A stretch of DNA of 64,000 nucleotides from an uncultured bacterium (GCA_900548385.1 URKJ01000004.1:1-64000); one strand, 5' to 3'. Counted from the first letter of the stretch, positions 39,518-48,794 are shown. A program made the numbers and translations. The notes: generated by a model not told the origin, from the sequence alone.

Positions 39518-40516
39518 ATGAAACAGAAGATCGCATTGATCGGGTGCGGACACATCCACACTCCGAATTTCGTAAGGATCATGAAAGGGCGGGAGGATAT
39601 TGAGGTCACGGCAGTCTGGGACCACGATGCGGAGCGTGCCCGGAAGAACGCCGCGGAGCTGAATGCTCCGGCGGTACCGGCTCCGGAAAAGGTCTGGAAT
39701 GATCCGTCGATCGGCGGAGTGGTGATCTGCTCGGAAACGAATCTGCATAAAGAGCTCGTTCTTGCCGCCGCACGGGTGAAGAAGCATATTTTTGCGGAAA
39801 AACCGCTGGGATTTTCCGCCGCCGATGCACAGGAGATGGCCGCCGCGGTGAAAGAGGCTGGTGTGATTTTCCAGACCGGCTATTTCATGCGCGGGAATCC
39901 GGTTCACCGTTTCCTGAAACAGCAGGTTGAAGCGGGAGCGTTCGGAACGATCACGCGTATCCGGCATTCAAACTGTCATTCCGGCTCTCTTGGCGGATGG
40001 TTCGATACCGAATGGCGCTGGATGGCGGATCCGCAGATTGCCGGCTGCGGAGCATTCGGTGATCTCGGCACGCATTCGCTGGATATTATGATGTGGCTGA
40101 TGGGAATGCCGGAACGGGTGACTGCTTCGATCCGCACGGTAACGGGACGCTACGGCGAGGCTTGCGATGAATCCGGGGAAGGGATGCTCGTATTTCCCGG
40201 CGGAGCCGTTGGAACGGTTGCCGGGGGATGGGTGGATGTCGACAATCCGGTTACCTGCGAGATTTGCGGCACCGAGGGACACGCCGTCGTGTTTCATGGA
40301 GAACTCTATTTCAAGAGCACCCATGTTGCGGGAGCAGATGGAAAAACGCCCTGGACTGCGCTTCCCGAAGCCGAACCTCATGCGTTTGAACTGTTTCTGG
40401 ATGCGCTTTCCGGGAAAGAGGTTTCTCTGGTTTCCGTGGAGGAAGCCGCCGGGCGCAGCGTCGTCATGGAAGCGATGTACCGGGCAAACCGGGAACAGCG
40501 TTGGGTGAAAGTGTAA
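39518..40516 (+). CDS. Gfo/Idh/MocA-family oxidoreductase
   Basis: 332 residues. KIALIGCGHIHTPNFVRIM is the NAD(P)-binding Rossmann start (GxGxxx). FAEKPLGFSAADAQEMA is the EKP catalytic Lys motif. GCGAFGDLGTHSLDIMMWLMG is the conserved His-containing GDLGTHxxD stretch. It oxidises or reduces a sugar or inositol derivative at the expense of NAD(P). Such genes commonly neighbour FAD oxidoreductases in carbohydrate regions, though here the portal gene and regulator come between them. Confidence 0.9.
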   Translation: MKQKIALIGCGHIHTPNFVRIMKGREDIEVTAVWDHDAERARKNAAELNAPAVPAPEKVWNDPSIGGVVICSETNLHKELVLAAARVKKHIFAEKPLGFSAADAQEMAAAVKEAGVIFQTGYFMRGNPVHRFLKQQVEAGAFGTITRIRHSNCHSGSLGGWFDTEWRWMADPQIAGCGAFGDLGTHSLDIMMWLMGMPERVTASIRTVTGRYGEACDESGEGMLVFPGGAVGTVAGGWVDVDNPVTCEICGTEGHAVVFHGELYFKSTHVAGADGKTPWTALPEAEPHAFELFLDALSGKEVSLVSVEEAAGRSVVMEAMYRANREQRWVKV

Positions 40517-40580
40517 ATCTCCGGAGGGAGATTGTGACAGGATCGCGGTGCGGTATGAGGCGTGCCGCGTTTTTTACAAA

Positions 40581-40608
40581 AAAGAAGCCCCCGGTTTGAA
40601 CCGGGGGC
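40581..40608 (-). terminator. Terminator of hpf
   Basis: GCCCCCGG (40,587-40,594) and CCGGGGGC (40,601-40,608) with a 6-nt loop; a TTCTTTTTT run follows in the leftward direction. It lies 20 bases after the hpf stop and 65 bases after the stop of the converging oxidoreductase. Confidence 0.9.
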
Positions 40609-40627
40609 CGGGTTAGAGGGCTCGAAA

Positions 40628-40969
40628 TTATTCGACAGTCGCCGGGGCGTCGTCTGTTTTGATGGAATCACGATCGCGATGATCCTGCTTCTTCTCAAGA
40701 TACTTGCGGGCCTGAACTCCTGCCTTGTCGAGAGCTTCGACAATGGATTTGTTCATATCGCCGACTGTTTCCGCGGAGGCGCTGACAAGATAATTCTTGA
40801 TCGCCACAACAACATCCGCTTTATGCATGTTCTTCTGTATATCGAGAACAACACGGACGCTGGAGATCTTCAACGTCAGATCGTCGAGTGCCGCATGAGC
40901 AGCATTCTCCGTCTGGACTTTGAGTGCTTCGCTTAAATCGAAGTGACGTGCGCTGACAATGATATCCAT
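40628..40969 (-). CDS. hpf: Ribosome hibernation promoting factor
   Basis: 113 residues, the short HPF/YfiA form. MDIIVSARHFDLSEALKVQTENAA is the typical opening, followed by ISSVRVVLDIQKNMHKADVVVAIKN and DMNKSIVEALDKAGVQARKYLEKKQDH. It binds the decoding centre of idle ribosomes and silences or dimerises them. The tail is acidic and short, so it lacks the dimerisation domain of long HPF. Confidence 0.9.
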   Translation of the reverse strand: MDIIVSARHFDLSEALKVQTENAAHAALDDLTLKISSVRVVLDIQKNMHKADVVVAIKNYLVSASAETVGDMNKSIVEALDKAGVQARKYLEKKQDHRDRDSIKTDDAPATVE

Positions 40970-41062
40970 AATGTCATCTCCTTACGTTTGAACGGTTTAG
41001 GTGCAGCCGTTCCGGTTTATTTCGACCGGCGGATCGTTCTGCCGGTTTCCTCTCTGCCGTAC

Positions 41063-41090
41063 AGTATAGACCGAATCGGGCACGATTCAA
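41063..41090 (-). promoter_or_regulatory. Promoter of hpf
   Basis: Read leftward: TTGAAT (41,085-41,090), 16 bp, TATACT (41,063-41,068). The 5' leader to the ATG at 40,969 is about 85 nt. The 320-bp gap between hpf and rpsD holds only this and the rpsD promoter. Confidence 0.7.
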
Positions 41091-41160
41091 GCCCGGAAAC
41101 AAGAATTTTTCAAAAATAATTTTCTTTTCCCCATTTTTTTGCAAAAAACGGATCATCTGC

Positions 41161-41189
41161 TTGAAAAAATGGAGATAAGGCTGTATATT
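41161..41189 (+). promoter_or_regulatory. Promoter of rpsD
   Basis: TTGAAA (41,161-41,166), 17 bp, TATATT (41,184-41,189). The transcript would have a leader of about 94 nt before the ATG, long enough for S4-mediated autocontrol, which I cannot verify. Confidence 0.75.
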
Positions 41190-41289
41190 GAATGATTCTC
41201 ATCGTGTTGAGAACCGTTTCGCCTGCCCCTGACTGCTTGACGCGGCGGAACGGAACGAGTATCAGAACCTTATCAAGAAAGGAAACGGG

Positions 41290-41892
41290 ATGAAACAAGC
41301 TCAAGCCAAACACAAACTGTGCAGACGTCTCGGTTACTGCGTCTGGAACATGCCGAAATGCCCCAGTGTCAAGAGACCGTATGCGGCCGGACTTCAAGGC
41401 AAGAACAGAAAGAAATCCAAGCTTTCCACCTACGGCGTCATGATGCAGGAAAAGCAGAAGCTCAAAGCGCATTACGCTCTTACCGAAAGCCAGCTCCGCA
41501 ACCTCTTCCTCGTTGCGAAACGCAAAGAGGGCAGAACCAACGAAACGCTGATGCAGCATATCGAAATGAGACTCGACGCCACGGTTTATCATTCCGGAAT
41601 CGCTCCGACGATCTTCGCGGCAAAACAGTTCGTTTCCCACAGACATATTCTTGTTGACGGCAAAATCGTTGACCGTCCCTCCTACCGTCTCAAACCGGGA
41701 CAGGTTGTCTCCATCAACGCGGAAAAATCCCCGAAAGTCGCAGAGATTGCCCGCGAAGTGAACTCCACCGTTCCCGCTTACTATGAGACCAATAAGGAAG
41801 ACCTCAAGGTCACCGTTCTCCGTGAACCGATGATCGAAGAGATTCCCGTTCAGGTCGAAGCGATGCGCGTGGTTGAGTACTACGCCCGTTAA
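41290..41892 (+). CDS. rpsD: 30S ribosomal protein S4
   Basis: 200 residues. The central S4 RNA-binding domain is clear: MRLDATVYHSGIAPTIFAAKQFVSHRHILVDGKIVDRPSY. The N-terminal Cys-containing part (LCRRLGYCVWNMPKC) replaces the more usual opening and may hold part of a zinc site. It is monocistronic here rather than in the alpha operon. An AAAGGAAA site lies just before the ATG, and a terminator follows. S4 nucleates 16S rRNA folding and often regulates its own mRNA. Confidence 0.95.
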   Translation: MKQAQAKHKLCRRLGYCVWNMPKCPSVKRPYAAGLQGKNRKKSKLSTYGVMMQEKQKLKAHYALTESQLRNLFLVAKRKEGRTNETLMQHIEMRLDATVYHSGIAPTIFAAKQFVSHRHILVDGKIVDRPSYRLKPGQVVSINAEKSPKVAEIAREVNSTVPAYYETNKEDLKVTVLREPMIEEIPVQVEAMRVVEYYAR

Positions 41893-41920
41893 TCATCTGT
41901 TCTGCAGATTGTTTTCGACA

Positions 41921-41953
41921 AAAATCCCGCACAATGCTGCGGGATTTTTTTTG
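41921..41953 (+). terminator. Terminator of rpsD
   Basis: AAAATCCCGC (41,921-41,930) and GCGGGATTTT (41,939-41,948) with an 8-nt loop and a run of eight T. Confidence 0.9.
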
Positions 41954-41999
41954 TCTGTAAAATTTTTATAAATAATCACCGAAAACGCGTTTCGCTTTA

Positions 42000-42028
42000 T
42001 TGCAATTTGAGGTACGGCGATGTATATT
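42000..42028 (+). promoter_or_regulatory. Promoter of the cdaA operon
   Basis: TTGCAA (42,000-42,005), 17 bp, TATATT (42,023-42,028), 41 bases before the cdaA start. Confidence 0.75.
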
Positions 42029-42068
42029 CTGAAAATCTCATGAGGTTCAGCGGAGAAAAAGGAAGACG

Positions 42069-42908
42069 ATGTCGCCGGTTTTGGAAAACGTACTGTATAT
42101 TTATGATCTGATCAGGCCGTATCTTGATTTCGGGGTGATCGCCGTCCTGATCTATTGTCTGCTGTACTTTCTGCGCGGAACACGCGGAGCCAGTGTGCTG
42201 GCGGGATGCGTGATTGCCCTGATCTTTCTGACTCTGCTGACGAATGTGCTGAAATTTGAAGTGCTCAACTGGCTGCTGGAAAATTTCTGGACGATCGCAT
42301 CGGTAGCTCTGGTGGTGATTTTTCAGCCGGAACTGCGGCGTGCGTTCGCCCAGCTCGGCAGCAAGTCATTTGCGCATCATGCCAATGTGCAGAAAAGGAC
42401 CATCCGGGAAACCGTTTCGGCTGTGACGCAGATGTCCCGCAGCAAGACCGGCGCGCTGATCGTATTTGAGCGCCAGATCGGTATGGCGACGTTCAAGAAC
42501 AGCGCAGTCCATCTGGAGGCGAAGGTTTCTTCTTTGCTGCTGCAGTCGATTTTTTACCCGAATTCCCCTCTTCACGACGGTGCGCTCATCATTCGCGGAG
42601 ATACGATTGAGGCTGCACATGCGATCCTGCCGCTGACACAGCAGCCGGAGTTCGCACATCAGAATATCGGGACCCGCCACCGCGCGGCAATCGGGGTTAC
42701 CGAGGAGACCGACGCCGTGGCAGTTGTCGTTTCGGAGGAGACCGGCGGGATCAGTATGGCAAAACGCGGATCGCTCAAGCGTTTTCTGACTCCGGATCAG
42801 CTGTTCGAACTGCTGACGCGGGAGCTGATCGACAAGCCGGACAGAAATCATCCGGATGATTTCGGGGATGAATATGGAGATGCGGAGGATTCCGATGATC
42901 GTGAATAA
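42069..42908 (+). CDS. cdaA: Diadenylate cyclase CdaA
   Basis: 279 residues. Three N-terminal transmembrane helices (about 21-90) are followed by a DisA_N (DAC) domain with PLHDGALII (DGA at 170-172) and GTRHRAAIG (RHR at 203-205), both catalytic. It condenses two ATP into cyclic di-AMP. The next gene encodes its usual membrane partner CdaR. The C-terminal tail is acidic. All catalytic residues are present. Confidence 0.95.
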   Translation: MSPVLENVLYIYDLIRPYLDFGVIAVLIYCLLYFLRGTRGASVLAGCVIALIFLTLLTNVLKFEVLNWLLENFWTIASVALVVIFQPELRRAFAQLGSKSFAHHANVQKRTIRETVSAVTQMSRSKTGALIVFERQIGMATFKNSAVHLEAKVSSLLLQSIFYPNSPLHDGALIIRGDTIEAAHAILPLTQQPEFAHQNIGTRHRAAIGVTEETDAVAVVVSEETGGISMAKRGSLKRFLTPDQLFELLTRELIDKPDRNHPDDFGDEYGDAEDSDDRE

Positions 42909-43899
42909 GCGGAAAAAACTGTGGCGCAAGGTTCCCGGTATTATCCGGCATGACTTCGTTCGAAAACTGCTCGCGTTGCTGCTTGCATTGATCGTTTATG
43001 CCGCCGTGACCGATAAAATGGGCGTGGAGCGCGATATTCATAATGTTGCGGTCGACATTCCCGCCGTTCTGACGCTTCCGGGAGCTCCGAAGCCGGTAAC
43101 TCTGCTGAAAATAGAAGGCCGGAATCCGAAAGTGAAGATCCGGGTGCGCGGTTCCGAACGCATTCTGAAAAATCTTTCCGACTATGATTTTACGATTCCC
43201 GTTCCCGTATTCAAGCCGGATGGCTATGTGCCGGGTGCACCGTATCAGCTTCATCTGTCGCCGTCCGATGTCAAGGGCCCGTCGCGGGTGCAGATCCTTT
43301 CCGTGGAGCCGGAGGTCCTGCCGGTTGATTTTGATGTGCAGGAGGTGAAACCCGTCCGTGTCCGTGCGGTGTTTGATACCGGAAGCCCGCTTCCGGAAGG
43401 ATACGCGGTCCGGAAAGTCACGTTTTCGCCGCAGGAGGTCCGTGTGACCGGACCGCGGCTTGCATTGGCGAAACTGGAATTCCTTCAGACGAAGCCGATT
43501 CCGCTTTCCGGCATTACTCAGTCGTTCGATTACAGCGCGGAGCTCGCGGAATCCATTCCCGGACTGAAAGTCAGTCCTGAACGGGTCTTTGTGCAGATCG
43601 ACGTCGCCCGGAATATCGGGAGCCTGACGTTTTCGCTCCTTCCGCTCCGGGTGCTTGACGACAGCCGGGAGAATAACTGTGAATTCCTTTCAGCTTCACG
43701 GGTCGACGTGACGCTTTCCGGATTGAAAGGCAGGCTTTCCCAGTTGAAGCAGGAAGATGTCAAGCCTTATATCGACGTCTCTTCTCTGAAACAGCCGGGG
43801 ATTTACAATGTGGAAGTCGCCTGCTGGGTGAAAAACAACGCATTCCGGATTGTTAAGATACAGCCCTCCAACATAAAGGTGCAAATTTCAAAAAGATGA
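42895..43899 (+). CDS. cdaR: CdaA regulatory protein (YbbR-domain)
   Basis: About 334 residues: basic cytoplasmic start, one transmembrane helix (LLALLLALIVYAAVT), then three to four YbbR repeats on the outside, for example VKIRVRGSERILKNLSDYDFTIPV and VRVTGPRLALAKLEFLQTKPIPLSG. YbbR proteins bind and modulate CdaA. ATG 42,895 lies 14 bases inside the end of cdaA, with GGAGG before it. Confidence 0.85.
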   Translation: MIVNKRKKLWRKVPGIIRHDFVRKLLALLLALIVYAAVTDKMGVERDIHNVAVDIPAVLTLPGAPKPVTLLKIEGRNPKVKIRVRGSERILKNLSDYDFTIPVPVFKPDGYVPGAPYQLHLSPSDVKGPSRVQILSVEPEVLPVDFDVQEVKPVRVRAVFDTGSPLPEGYAVRKVTFSPQEVRVTGPRLALAKLEFLQTKPIPLSGITQSFDYSAELAESIPGLKVSPERVFVQIDVARNIGSLTFSLLPLRVLDDSRENNCEFLSASRVDVTLSGLKGRLSQLKQEDVKPYIDVSSLKQPGIYNVEVACWVKNNAFRIVKIQPSNIKVQISKR

Positions 43900-44549
43900 T
43901 TATCCGTTTTCCGATTTTTCTGTTTTTTACCGTTGTCTCCGCCGCCGTGCTCTGCGGGTGCGGCAAACGGGCTCCGGAACCGCCGAAAGTGCGGACCGGT
44001 CTTGTTCTGGATATTTTTGACAGCGTTCAGCGAGGCGATCACCGCGGAGCTCTGGCGCAGATCCGCCGCTACAAGGAGCTGGACAGGACCAATGTATTTA
44101 TTTCCGAATTCGAGAATATCGAACTGGCGAATATCCGTCTTGCGGAAGCGGAGGCTGCGTTGAAACGTCAGGATCAGGCCGCCGCTGAAAAGGCGATCCG
44201 GGAAGCGATCCGGGTGGTCGGGCCGATTCCCGAACTGACAAAAGCGGCGCAGGATCTTCAGCTTCTTGCGGAACTGGAGATGCTGGCATACCGGATCGAA
44301 CAGCCGGAAAATTCAATGGAGCTCGCCCGGAATCTGGAACTGTTCCGTCAGAAAGCGAAAGCGTTTCCGGCGAGCCGCGCGTTTGCGGATTTCTCTGAAA
44401 AACGGCAGGTTCTGGTGCGTCTCCTGAAACAGCGGGAGGACCGTATCACGCTGTTCGATGTGGAGGCGGACGAGATTCAGATCGGAAAGTCCGATAAAAT
44501 TCGTGCAAATGTATTGGAATCACAAAGAAAGGTTGAACAAAAACTGTAA
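43896..44549 (+). CDS. Lipoprotein in the cdaA operon
   Basis: 217 residues. A lipoprotein signal is clear (FFTVVSAAVLCGCGK; Cys at about 21). The mature part is helical and charged, with repeats like LAEAEAALKRQDQAAAEKAIREAIRVV, resembling TPR-like or coiled-coil cell-envelope proteins. It overlaps cdaR by four bases (ATGA). It may couple cell-wall status to CdaA/CdaR; family not recognised. Confidence 0.75.
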   Translation: MIIRFPIFLFFTVVSAAVLCGCGKRAPEPPKVRTGLVLDIFDSVQRGDHRGALAQIRRYKELDRTNVFISEFENIELANIRLAEAEAALKRQDQAAAEKAIREAIRVVGPIPELTKAAQDLQLLAELEMLAYRIEQPENSMELARNLELFRQKAKAFPASRAFADFSEKRQVLVRLLKQREDRITLFDVEADEIQIGKSDKIRANVLESQRKVEQKL

Positions 44550-44657
44550 TCGGTGTGTCTGTATGAAAAGCCGTGAATAGTCTTCGCGGAATAAACGAGT
44601 GTATACGTTCTCAACAAACATAACGCCGGAGAACCGGCAAACAGAAAGGTTTTACGA

Positions 44658-45761
44658 ATGAATATCGCAAAAAAACTGATGATTGCGGCGGCAGTTCCCG
44701 CTTTTGCGCTTGCGGCAACGGCTCAGACTCCCGCTCCTGCGGCAAAAGCTCCGGCTGCGAAGACCCCCGCGGCAAAAACGGCTCCCGCTCCGAAACCGAA
44801 AACCCTTGCGGAAACCCTCTCTTTCCTGCCCAATGTGCTTGCGGAAGGCAAGGGAATGAAGATTACAAAGCAGGATTTCATCAAGGAACTTTCCACGCAG
44901 ATCCCGGAAGGCGCGCTTGCTCAGGTTCCGCCCCAGCAGCTGAAACCGCTGATCAAGAATCTGGTAAACGGCATGGTCGATCGCGAGATCGTTTTCTCTC
45001 TTGCACAGAAGAACGGTTACAAACCTTCCGCCCAGCTCGTCAAAGATGAGTTCGACAAGATGCTGAAACAGCTTCCACAGGACAAACGTCAGGTTCTGGA
45101 AAGCCAGCTCAAGCTGCAGAACAAAACGATCGACGCTTACAAGAACGAAATTTCCGCGGATGTCATGGCTCAGAAAGCCGCCGCGTTCTCCAAATATCTG
45201 AAAGAGAAGATCGAACCGCAGAGCAAGGTTTCCGATGCCGATGTGGAAAAGTTCTATCGTGAAAACCAGGAGAACTTCAAGGTTCCCGAAAAGATCACGG
45301 CGTCACATATCCTGATCCGTCCGAATGTTCCCGCAGGCAAGGAGAACGACAAGGCTGTTACCGCAAAAGCCGACGCCGATGCGCTCGCCAAAACCAAAAC
45401 TCTGCTCGCCCAGCTGAAACAGGGTGCCGATTTCGGTGCTCTCGCGGAAAAGGAATCCGCCTGTCCGTCCGGCAAGAGTGCGAAAGGCTCTCTCGGAGAA
45501 TTCTCGCCCGGCATGATGGTTCCGGAATTTGACAAGGCCGCGTTCGCTCTGAAGAAAGGTGAAATGTCCGACATCGTCAAGACGCAGTTCGGCTATCACA
45601 TCATCAAGGTTACGGACAAAAAAGCCGGCGGGTATGAACCGCTCGCAAAGGTCAAAGGCGACGTCAAGAACTATCTGGTTGCCAAGAAGACCGACGAACA
45701 GCTCAAAGCCCTGGTCGAAAAGACCCGCAAAGAGCTTGGTCTCAAGATTGCGAACTTCTGA
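44658..45761 (+). CDS. Parvulin-type peptidyl-prolyl isomerase (PrsA/SurA-like)
   Basis: 367 residues. Signal peptide (MIAAAVPAFALAATAQ) and then an Ala/Pro/Lys-rich linker (AKAPAAKTPAAKTAPAPKPK). A chaperone region (about 65-200) precedes the parvulin domain (about 210-320) with ITASHILI, ALAEKESACPSGKSAKGSLGEFSPGMMVPEFDKAAF and QFGYHIIKVTD. It would fold secreted or outer-membrane proteins in the periplasm. It follows the lipoprotein gene by 108 bases. Confidence 0.9.
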   Translation: MNIAKKLMIAAAVPAFALAATAQTPAPAAKAPAAKTPAAKTAPAPKPKTLAETLSFLPNVLAEGKGMKITKQDFIKELSTQIPEGALAQVPPQQLKPLIKNLVNGMVDREIVFSLAQKNGYKPSAQLVKDEFDKMLKQLPQDKRQVLESQLKLQNKTIDAYKNEISADVMAQKAAAFSKYLKEKIEPQSKVSDADVEKFYRENQENFKVPEKITASHILIRPNVPAGKENDKAVTAKADADALAKTKTLLAQLKQGADFGALAEKESACPSGKSAKGSLGEFSPGMMVPEFDKAAFALKKGEMSDIVKTQFGYHIIKVTDKKAGGYEPLAKVKGDVKNYLVAKKTDEQLKALVEKTRKELGLKIANF

Positions 45762-45785
45762 TTTCCCAACGGAAATTCAGATTAT

Positions 45786-45817
45786 AAAAAAACCGGGTTG
45801 AAACCCGGTTTTTTTTA
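45786..45817 (+). terminator. Terminator of the parvulin gene
   Basis: AAACCGGGTT and AACCCGGTTT around GAA, with a run of T. The A-rich left side lets it also act for the converging lpxK operon. Confidence 0.85.
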
Positions 45818-45872
45818 TGCTTGCCTTATCCGGGATTCCGACTTTGTCCGTATTGCGGTTTCCCGTATCCCG

Positions 45873-47048
45873 TCAGACAAAACAGATACGGGAGATGCAC
45901 TGGTCAAAATTTTCCTGTCCGCTGAGAATGTCGATTTCAACCCGCAGGAACTGAATGTCGATGTCGCGCCGGTCGAGACGCGGCATGCGGACCGCATCTT
46001 TTTCCGTGGTCACGATCAACTCGGCTCCGGCGGCTTTGGCGTCGTTGATGAAGTCGATCATTTCCTGCTGGCGATAGCGGTGGTGATCCGCGTAGTGGCG
46101 TTTGAGTACCAGTTCACCGCCGAGATCCTCCAGAAAGCCCTCGAAACTTGCCGGGTTCGCAATCGCGGAAATGGACGCGATTTTTTTGCCTTGCAGGGAT
46201 TCAAGCGGATGACGCCGTCCGCGGTCGAACACCTCTTCCAGATATTTCGGCTTATGACAGCATTCGATGATTTCCGCACGGTGATTGTGCTTGCGGATGA
46301 ATTCTTTCAGATGGCGCAGACGCGGCGAACCGTCGGATTTGGTCAGGAACACATAGTCGGCACGGAGGATGTGCTCGATGGGTTCCCGCATCAGTCCGCG
46401 CGGAAGAACATGGTGATTGTCGAACGGCGAGGTCGAATCAACGAGAATGATGTTGATGTGTGCTTTCAGGCGCAAATACTGAAAGCCGTCGTCAAGGATC
46501 AGCACATCGGTTCCGAATTCGTCGATGGCATAGAGGCCGGACTTCACCCGGTCCTTGTCGACGAGCACGGCGACGTCTTTCAGGTTGGAGGCAAGCATGT
46601 ACGGTTCGTCTCCGGCGGTAATGGAGTCGTGCAGCAGGTTTTTGCCGTCGGAAACAACGCGCGGCGGGACTTCCATTTTTTTGGAGAAGAGACGTTTCCG
46701 GAGTTTTTCAAAGAATCCGCGCTTGTCTTTGCTGCGGTAACCGCGGCTGAGCACGGCAACGCGACGGCCTTTCTGCGAGAGGGTCCGGGCAAAGATTTCC
46801 ACAATAGGGGTTTTTCCCGTTCCGCCGCAGGTCAGGTTGCCGATGCTGACGACCAGACACCCGATCGCGCGGTAACGGATGACACGGTTGTCATACAGCC
46901 AGATCCGCGTATTGATTGCCCGCAGGTAGAAGCGCGAGGCAACGAACAGGAGCCCTTTGACAAAGGAGTCAAACGGCGCTTTCCGCCGTTCCCGGATGAT
47001 CTCAATGAAATACTGTTCGATATGTTCGCCGATTTCCCGAAGAGTCAT
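45873..47048 (-). CDS. lpxK: Tetraacyldisaccharide 4'-kinase
   Basis: 391 residues. N-terminal membrane-associated part, then the P-loop SIGNLTCGGTGKTP and RRVAVLSRGYRSK, VSDGKNLLHDSITAGDEPYMLA and DVLILDDGFQYLRLKAHINIILVDSTSPF. It phosphorylates lipid A disaccharide 4' OH, so the host makes lipid A. The start at 47,048 overlaps the end of the HAD gene (ATGA). Confidence 0.95.
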   Translation of the reverse strand: MTLREIGEHIEQYFIEIIRERRKAPFDSFVKGLLFVASRFYLRAINTRIWLYDNRVIRYRAIGCLVVSIGNLTCGGTGKTPIVEIFARTLSQKGRRVAVLSRGYRSKDKRGFFEKLRKRLFSKKMEVPPRVVSDGKNLLHDSITAGDEPYMLASNLKDVAVLVDKDRVKSGLYAIDEFGTDVLILDDGFQYLRLKAHINIILVDSTSPFDNHHVLPRGLMREPIEHILRADYVFLTKSDGSPRLRHLKEFIRKHNHRAEIIECCHKPKYLEEVFDRGRRHPLESLQGKKIASISAIANPASFEGFLEDLGGELVLKRHYADHHRYRQQEMIDFINDAKAAGAELIVTTEKDAVRMPRLDRRDIDIQFLRVEIDILSGQENFDQCISRICFV

Positions 47049-47620
47049 ACAAGGTCTCCAATGGCGTCCAGCTGATCCGCACACTGGAACCGGACCGCAT
47101 TCCAGCCGCGTTTCCGCGCCGCCTCCACGTTGCAGAGTTTGTCGTCAAAATAAAAATCCGGAATGCCGTGACGGGATTCGAACAGTTCGTAGATGGCGGA
47201 ATGCGGCTTGCGCACGCCCGCTTCAAAACTGTATATCCCGTCGGCAATGAGATGGGCGAACGGGAGAATGCGGCAGACATTGTCCAGATGTATCCGTGAG
47301 ACATCGGAAAGATAGACGAATTTTACGCCTTTTGCCGTATAGTTCCGGACCCGTTCCTCCATGCCGGGCATTGGATCGCCGATAATGCTGTTCCAGATGT
47401 TGAGGAGCTCCGTTTCCGTAAAACGGTTTCCGGTTGCCCGGCGGAAGATGGAGAGCCATTCCGCCGCTTCCATGCGTCCGCATTCGAGTTCGCAGAAAGC
47501 GTCTGTGAACTCCTCCGGGAGAGTCCCGCGGGAGAGTCCGAGCGCCCGAAGCGCCCGTTCCGGCTGCAGGGTGACACATACGTTCCCGATGTCAAGAGCA
47601 ACTGTGACCGTTTTCTTCAT
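47045..47620 (-). CDS. HAD-family hydrolase
   Basis: 191 residues. VALDIGNVCV is the HAD motif I (DxG variant as in YihX-like proteins); FVYLSDVSRIH supplies the motif II Ser/Asp; RKPHSAIYEL and FYFDDKLCNVEAARKRGW are motifs III and IV. A haloacid-dehalogenase-type phosphatase or related enzyme. It is between prfB and lpxK in one operon. Confidence 0.8.
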   Translation of the reverse strand: MKKTVTVALDIGNVCVTLQPERALRALGLSRGTLPEEFTDAFCELECGRMEAAEWLSIFRRATGNRFTETELLNIWNSIIGDPMPGMEERVRNYTAKGVKFVYLSDVSRIHLDNVCRILPFAHLIADGIYSFEAGVRKPHSAIYELFESRHGIPDFYFDDKLCNVEAARKRGWNAVRFQCADQLDAIGDLV

Positions 47621-47634
47621 ACGGGGAACTCCTG

Positions 47635-48726
47635 TTATTTGGAGAAGCGCAGGTAGGCTTCGACGAACTGGTCGATATCGCCGTCAAGCACCGCCGCGGT
47701 GTTGCCCGTTTCGCAGCCGGTCCGGAGGTCCTTGACCATCTGATACGGCTGGAGGACATAGGAGCGGATCTGACTTCCCCATCCGATTTCGGATTTTTCG
47801 CCGGAGATCTGCTGGGCTTCACGCTTGCGGGCTTCCTCCTGGGCTTCGTACAGGCGCGCCTGAAGCATTTTAAATGCCATCGCGCGGTTTTTGTGCTGGG
47901 ATCGTTCCATCTGGCAGGCGACGACGATGCCGGTCGGGATGTGGGTGATCCGGACGGCGGAGTCGGTCCGGTTGACGTACTGACCGCCGGCACCGCTGGC
48001 GCGGTAGGTGTCGATCCGCAGATCTTTTTCCTCAATCTGAATGTCAAGGTCCTCCTTGAGTTCGGGGAATGCATCGGCGGAAGCAAAGGATGTGTGGCGC
48101 CGCGCGTTGCTGTCGAACGGGGAGATACGGACAAGACGGTGCACGCCGCGTTCGCATTTGAGGTATCCGTATGCGAAATCGCCTTCCACGCGCAGAGTGG
48201 CGCTTTTGATTCCCGCTTCGTCGCCGGGCTGCATGTCGATGATTTCGTCTTTGTAGCCTTTGCGTTCGAACCATCTGCGGTACATGCGCAGGAGGATCGA
48301 CGCCCAGTCGCAGGATTCGGTTCCGCCGGCTCCGGCATGGATGAAGAAGAAGCAGTTCATACGGTCGAATTTTCCGGAAAGGAAGCTGAGAAGTTCCATT
48401 TTGTCGATCTCTTTTTCAAGATCGGCGTAAGCGGTATCGGCTTCCTCCAGGAATGATTCGTCTTCGGCTGCGAATTCGCTCAGAGCGTTGAAATCATCGA
48501 CATGTTTCTGAAGAGCAAGGAACGGTTCGACGATGTTTTTTTCGGAGCTGAGCTTCTGAACGGTTTCCTGAGCTTTTTCCTTGTCGTCCCAGAAATCGGG
48601 CTTTGCCATGACGGCTTCCAGGTCTCTGACGACTGCCTGATGGTCCGTAATCTTCAAAAATTTTGCTAAATATGCAACTCTTTCTGAAGTTTCTGCAGTT
48701 TTTGATTTTAATTCTTCAATAGTCAT
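47635..48726 (-). CDS. prfB: Peptide chain release factor 2
   Basis: About 363 residues from MTIEELKSK. RISPFDSNARRHTSFAS holds the SPF stop-codon tripeptide of RF2, and YRASGAGGQYVNRTDSAVR holds the GGQ catalytic loop. The frame is continuous from the start, so the usual +1 autoregulatory frameshift after about codon 25 is not present. It recognises UGA/UAA. It is the first gene of the leftward prfB-HAD-lpxK operon. Confidence 0.95.
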   Translation of the reverse strand: MTIEELKSKTAETSERVAYLAKFLKITDHQAVVRDLEAVMAKPDFWDDKEKAQETVQKLSSEKNIVEPFLALQKHVDDFNALSEFAAEDESFLEEADTAYADLEKEIDKMELLSFLSGKFDRMNCFFFIHAGAGGTESCDWASILLRMYRRWFERKGYKDEIIDMQPGDEAGIKSATLRVEGDFAYGYLKCERGVHRLVRISPFDSNARRHTSFASADAFPELKEDLDIQIEEKDLRIDTYRASGAGGQYVNRTDSAVRITHIPTGIVVACQMERSQHKNRAMAFKMLQARLYEAQEEARKREAQQISGEKSEIGWGSQIRSYVLQPYQMVKDLRTGCETGNTAAVLDGDIDQFVEAYLRFSK

Positions 48727-48769
48727 GATACATTTCCATGGTGTTAAATTTTTTGGCACCTTGAAATTT

Positions 48770-48794
48770 TTTAAACAACGCGACGTCGTTTAAA
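48770..48794. promoter_or_regulatory. Inverted repeat between prfB and the M42 peptidase
   Basis: TTTAAACAACG (48,770-48,780) and CGTCGTTTAAA (48,784-48,794) are inverted copies with one mismatch and a 3-nt centre. They lie in the short divergent gap; a regulator could control both genes. AT-rich promoter-like sequence surrounds it, but no clear -35/-10 pair was seen. Confidence 0.5.
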
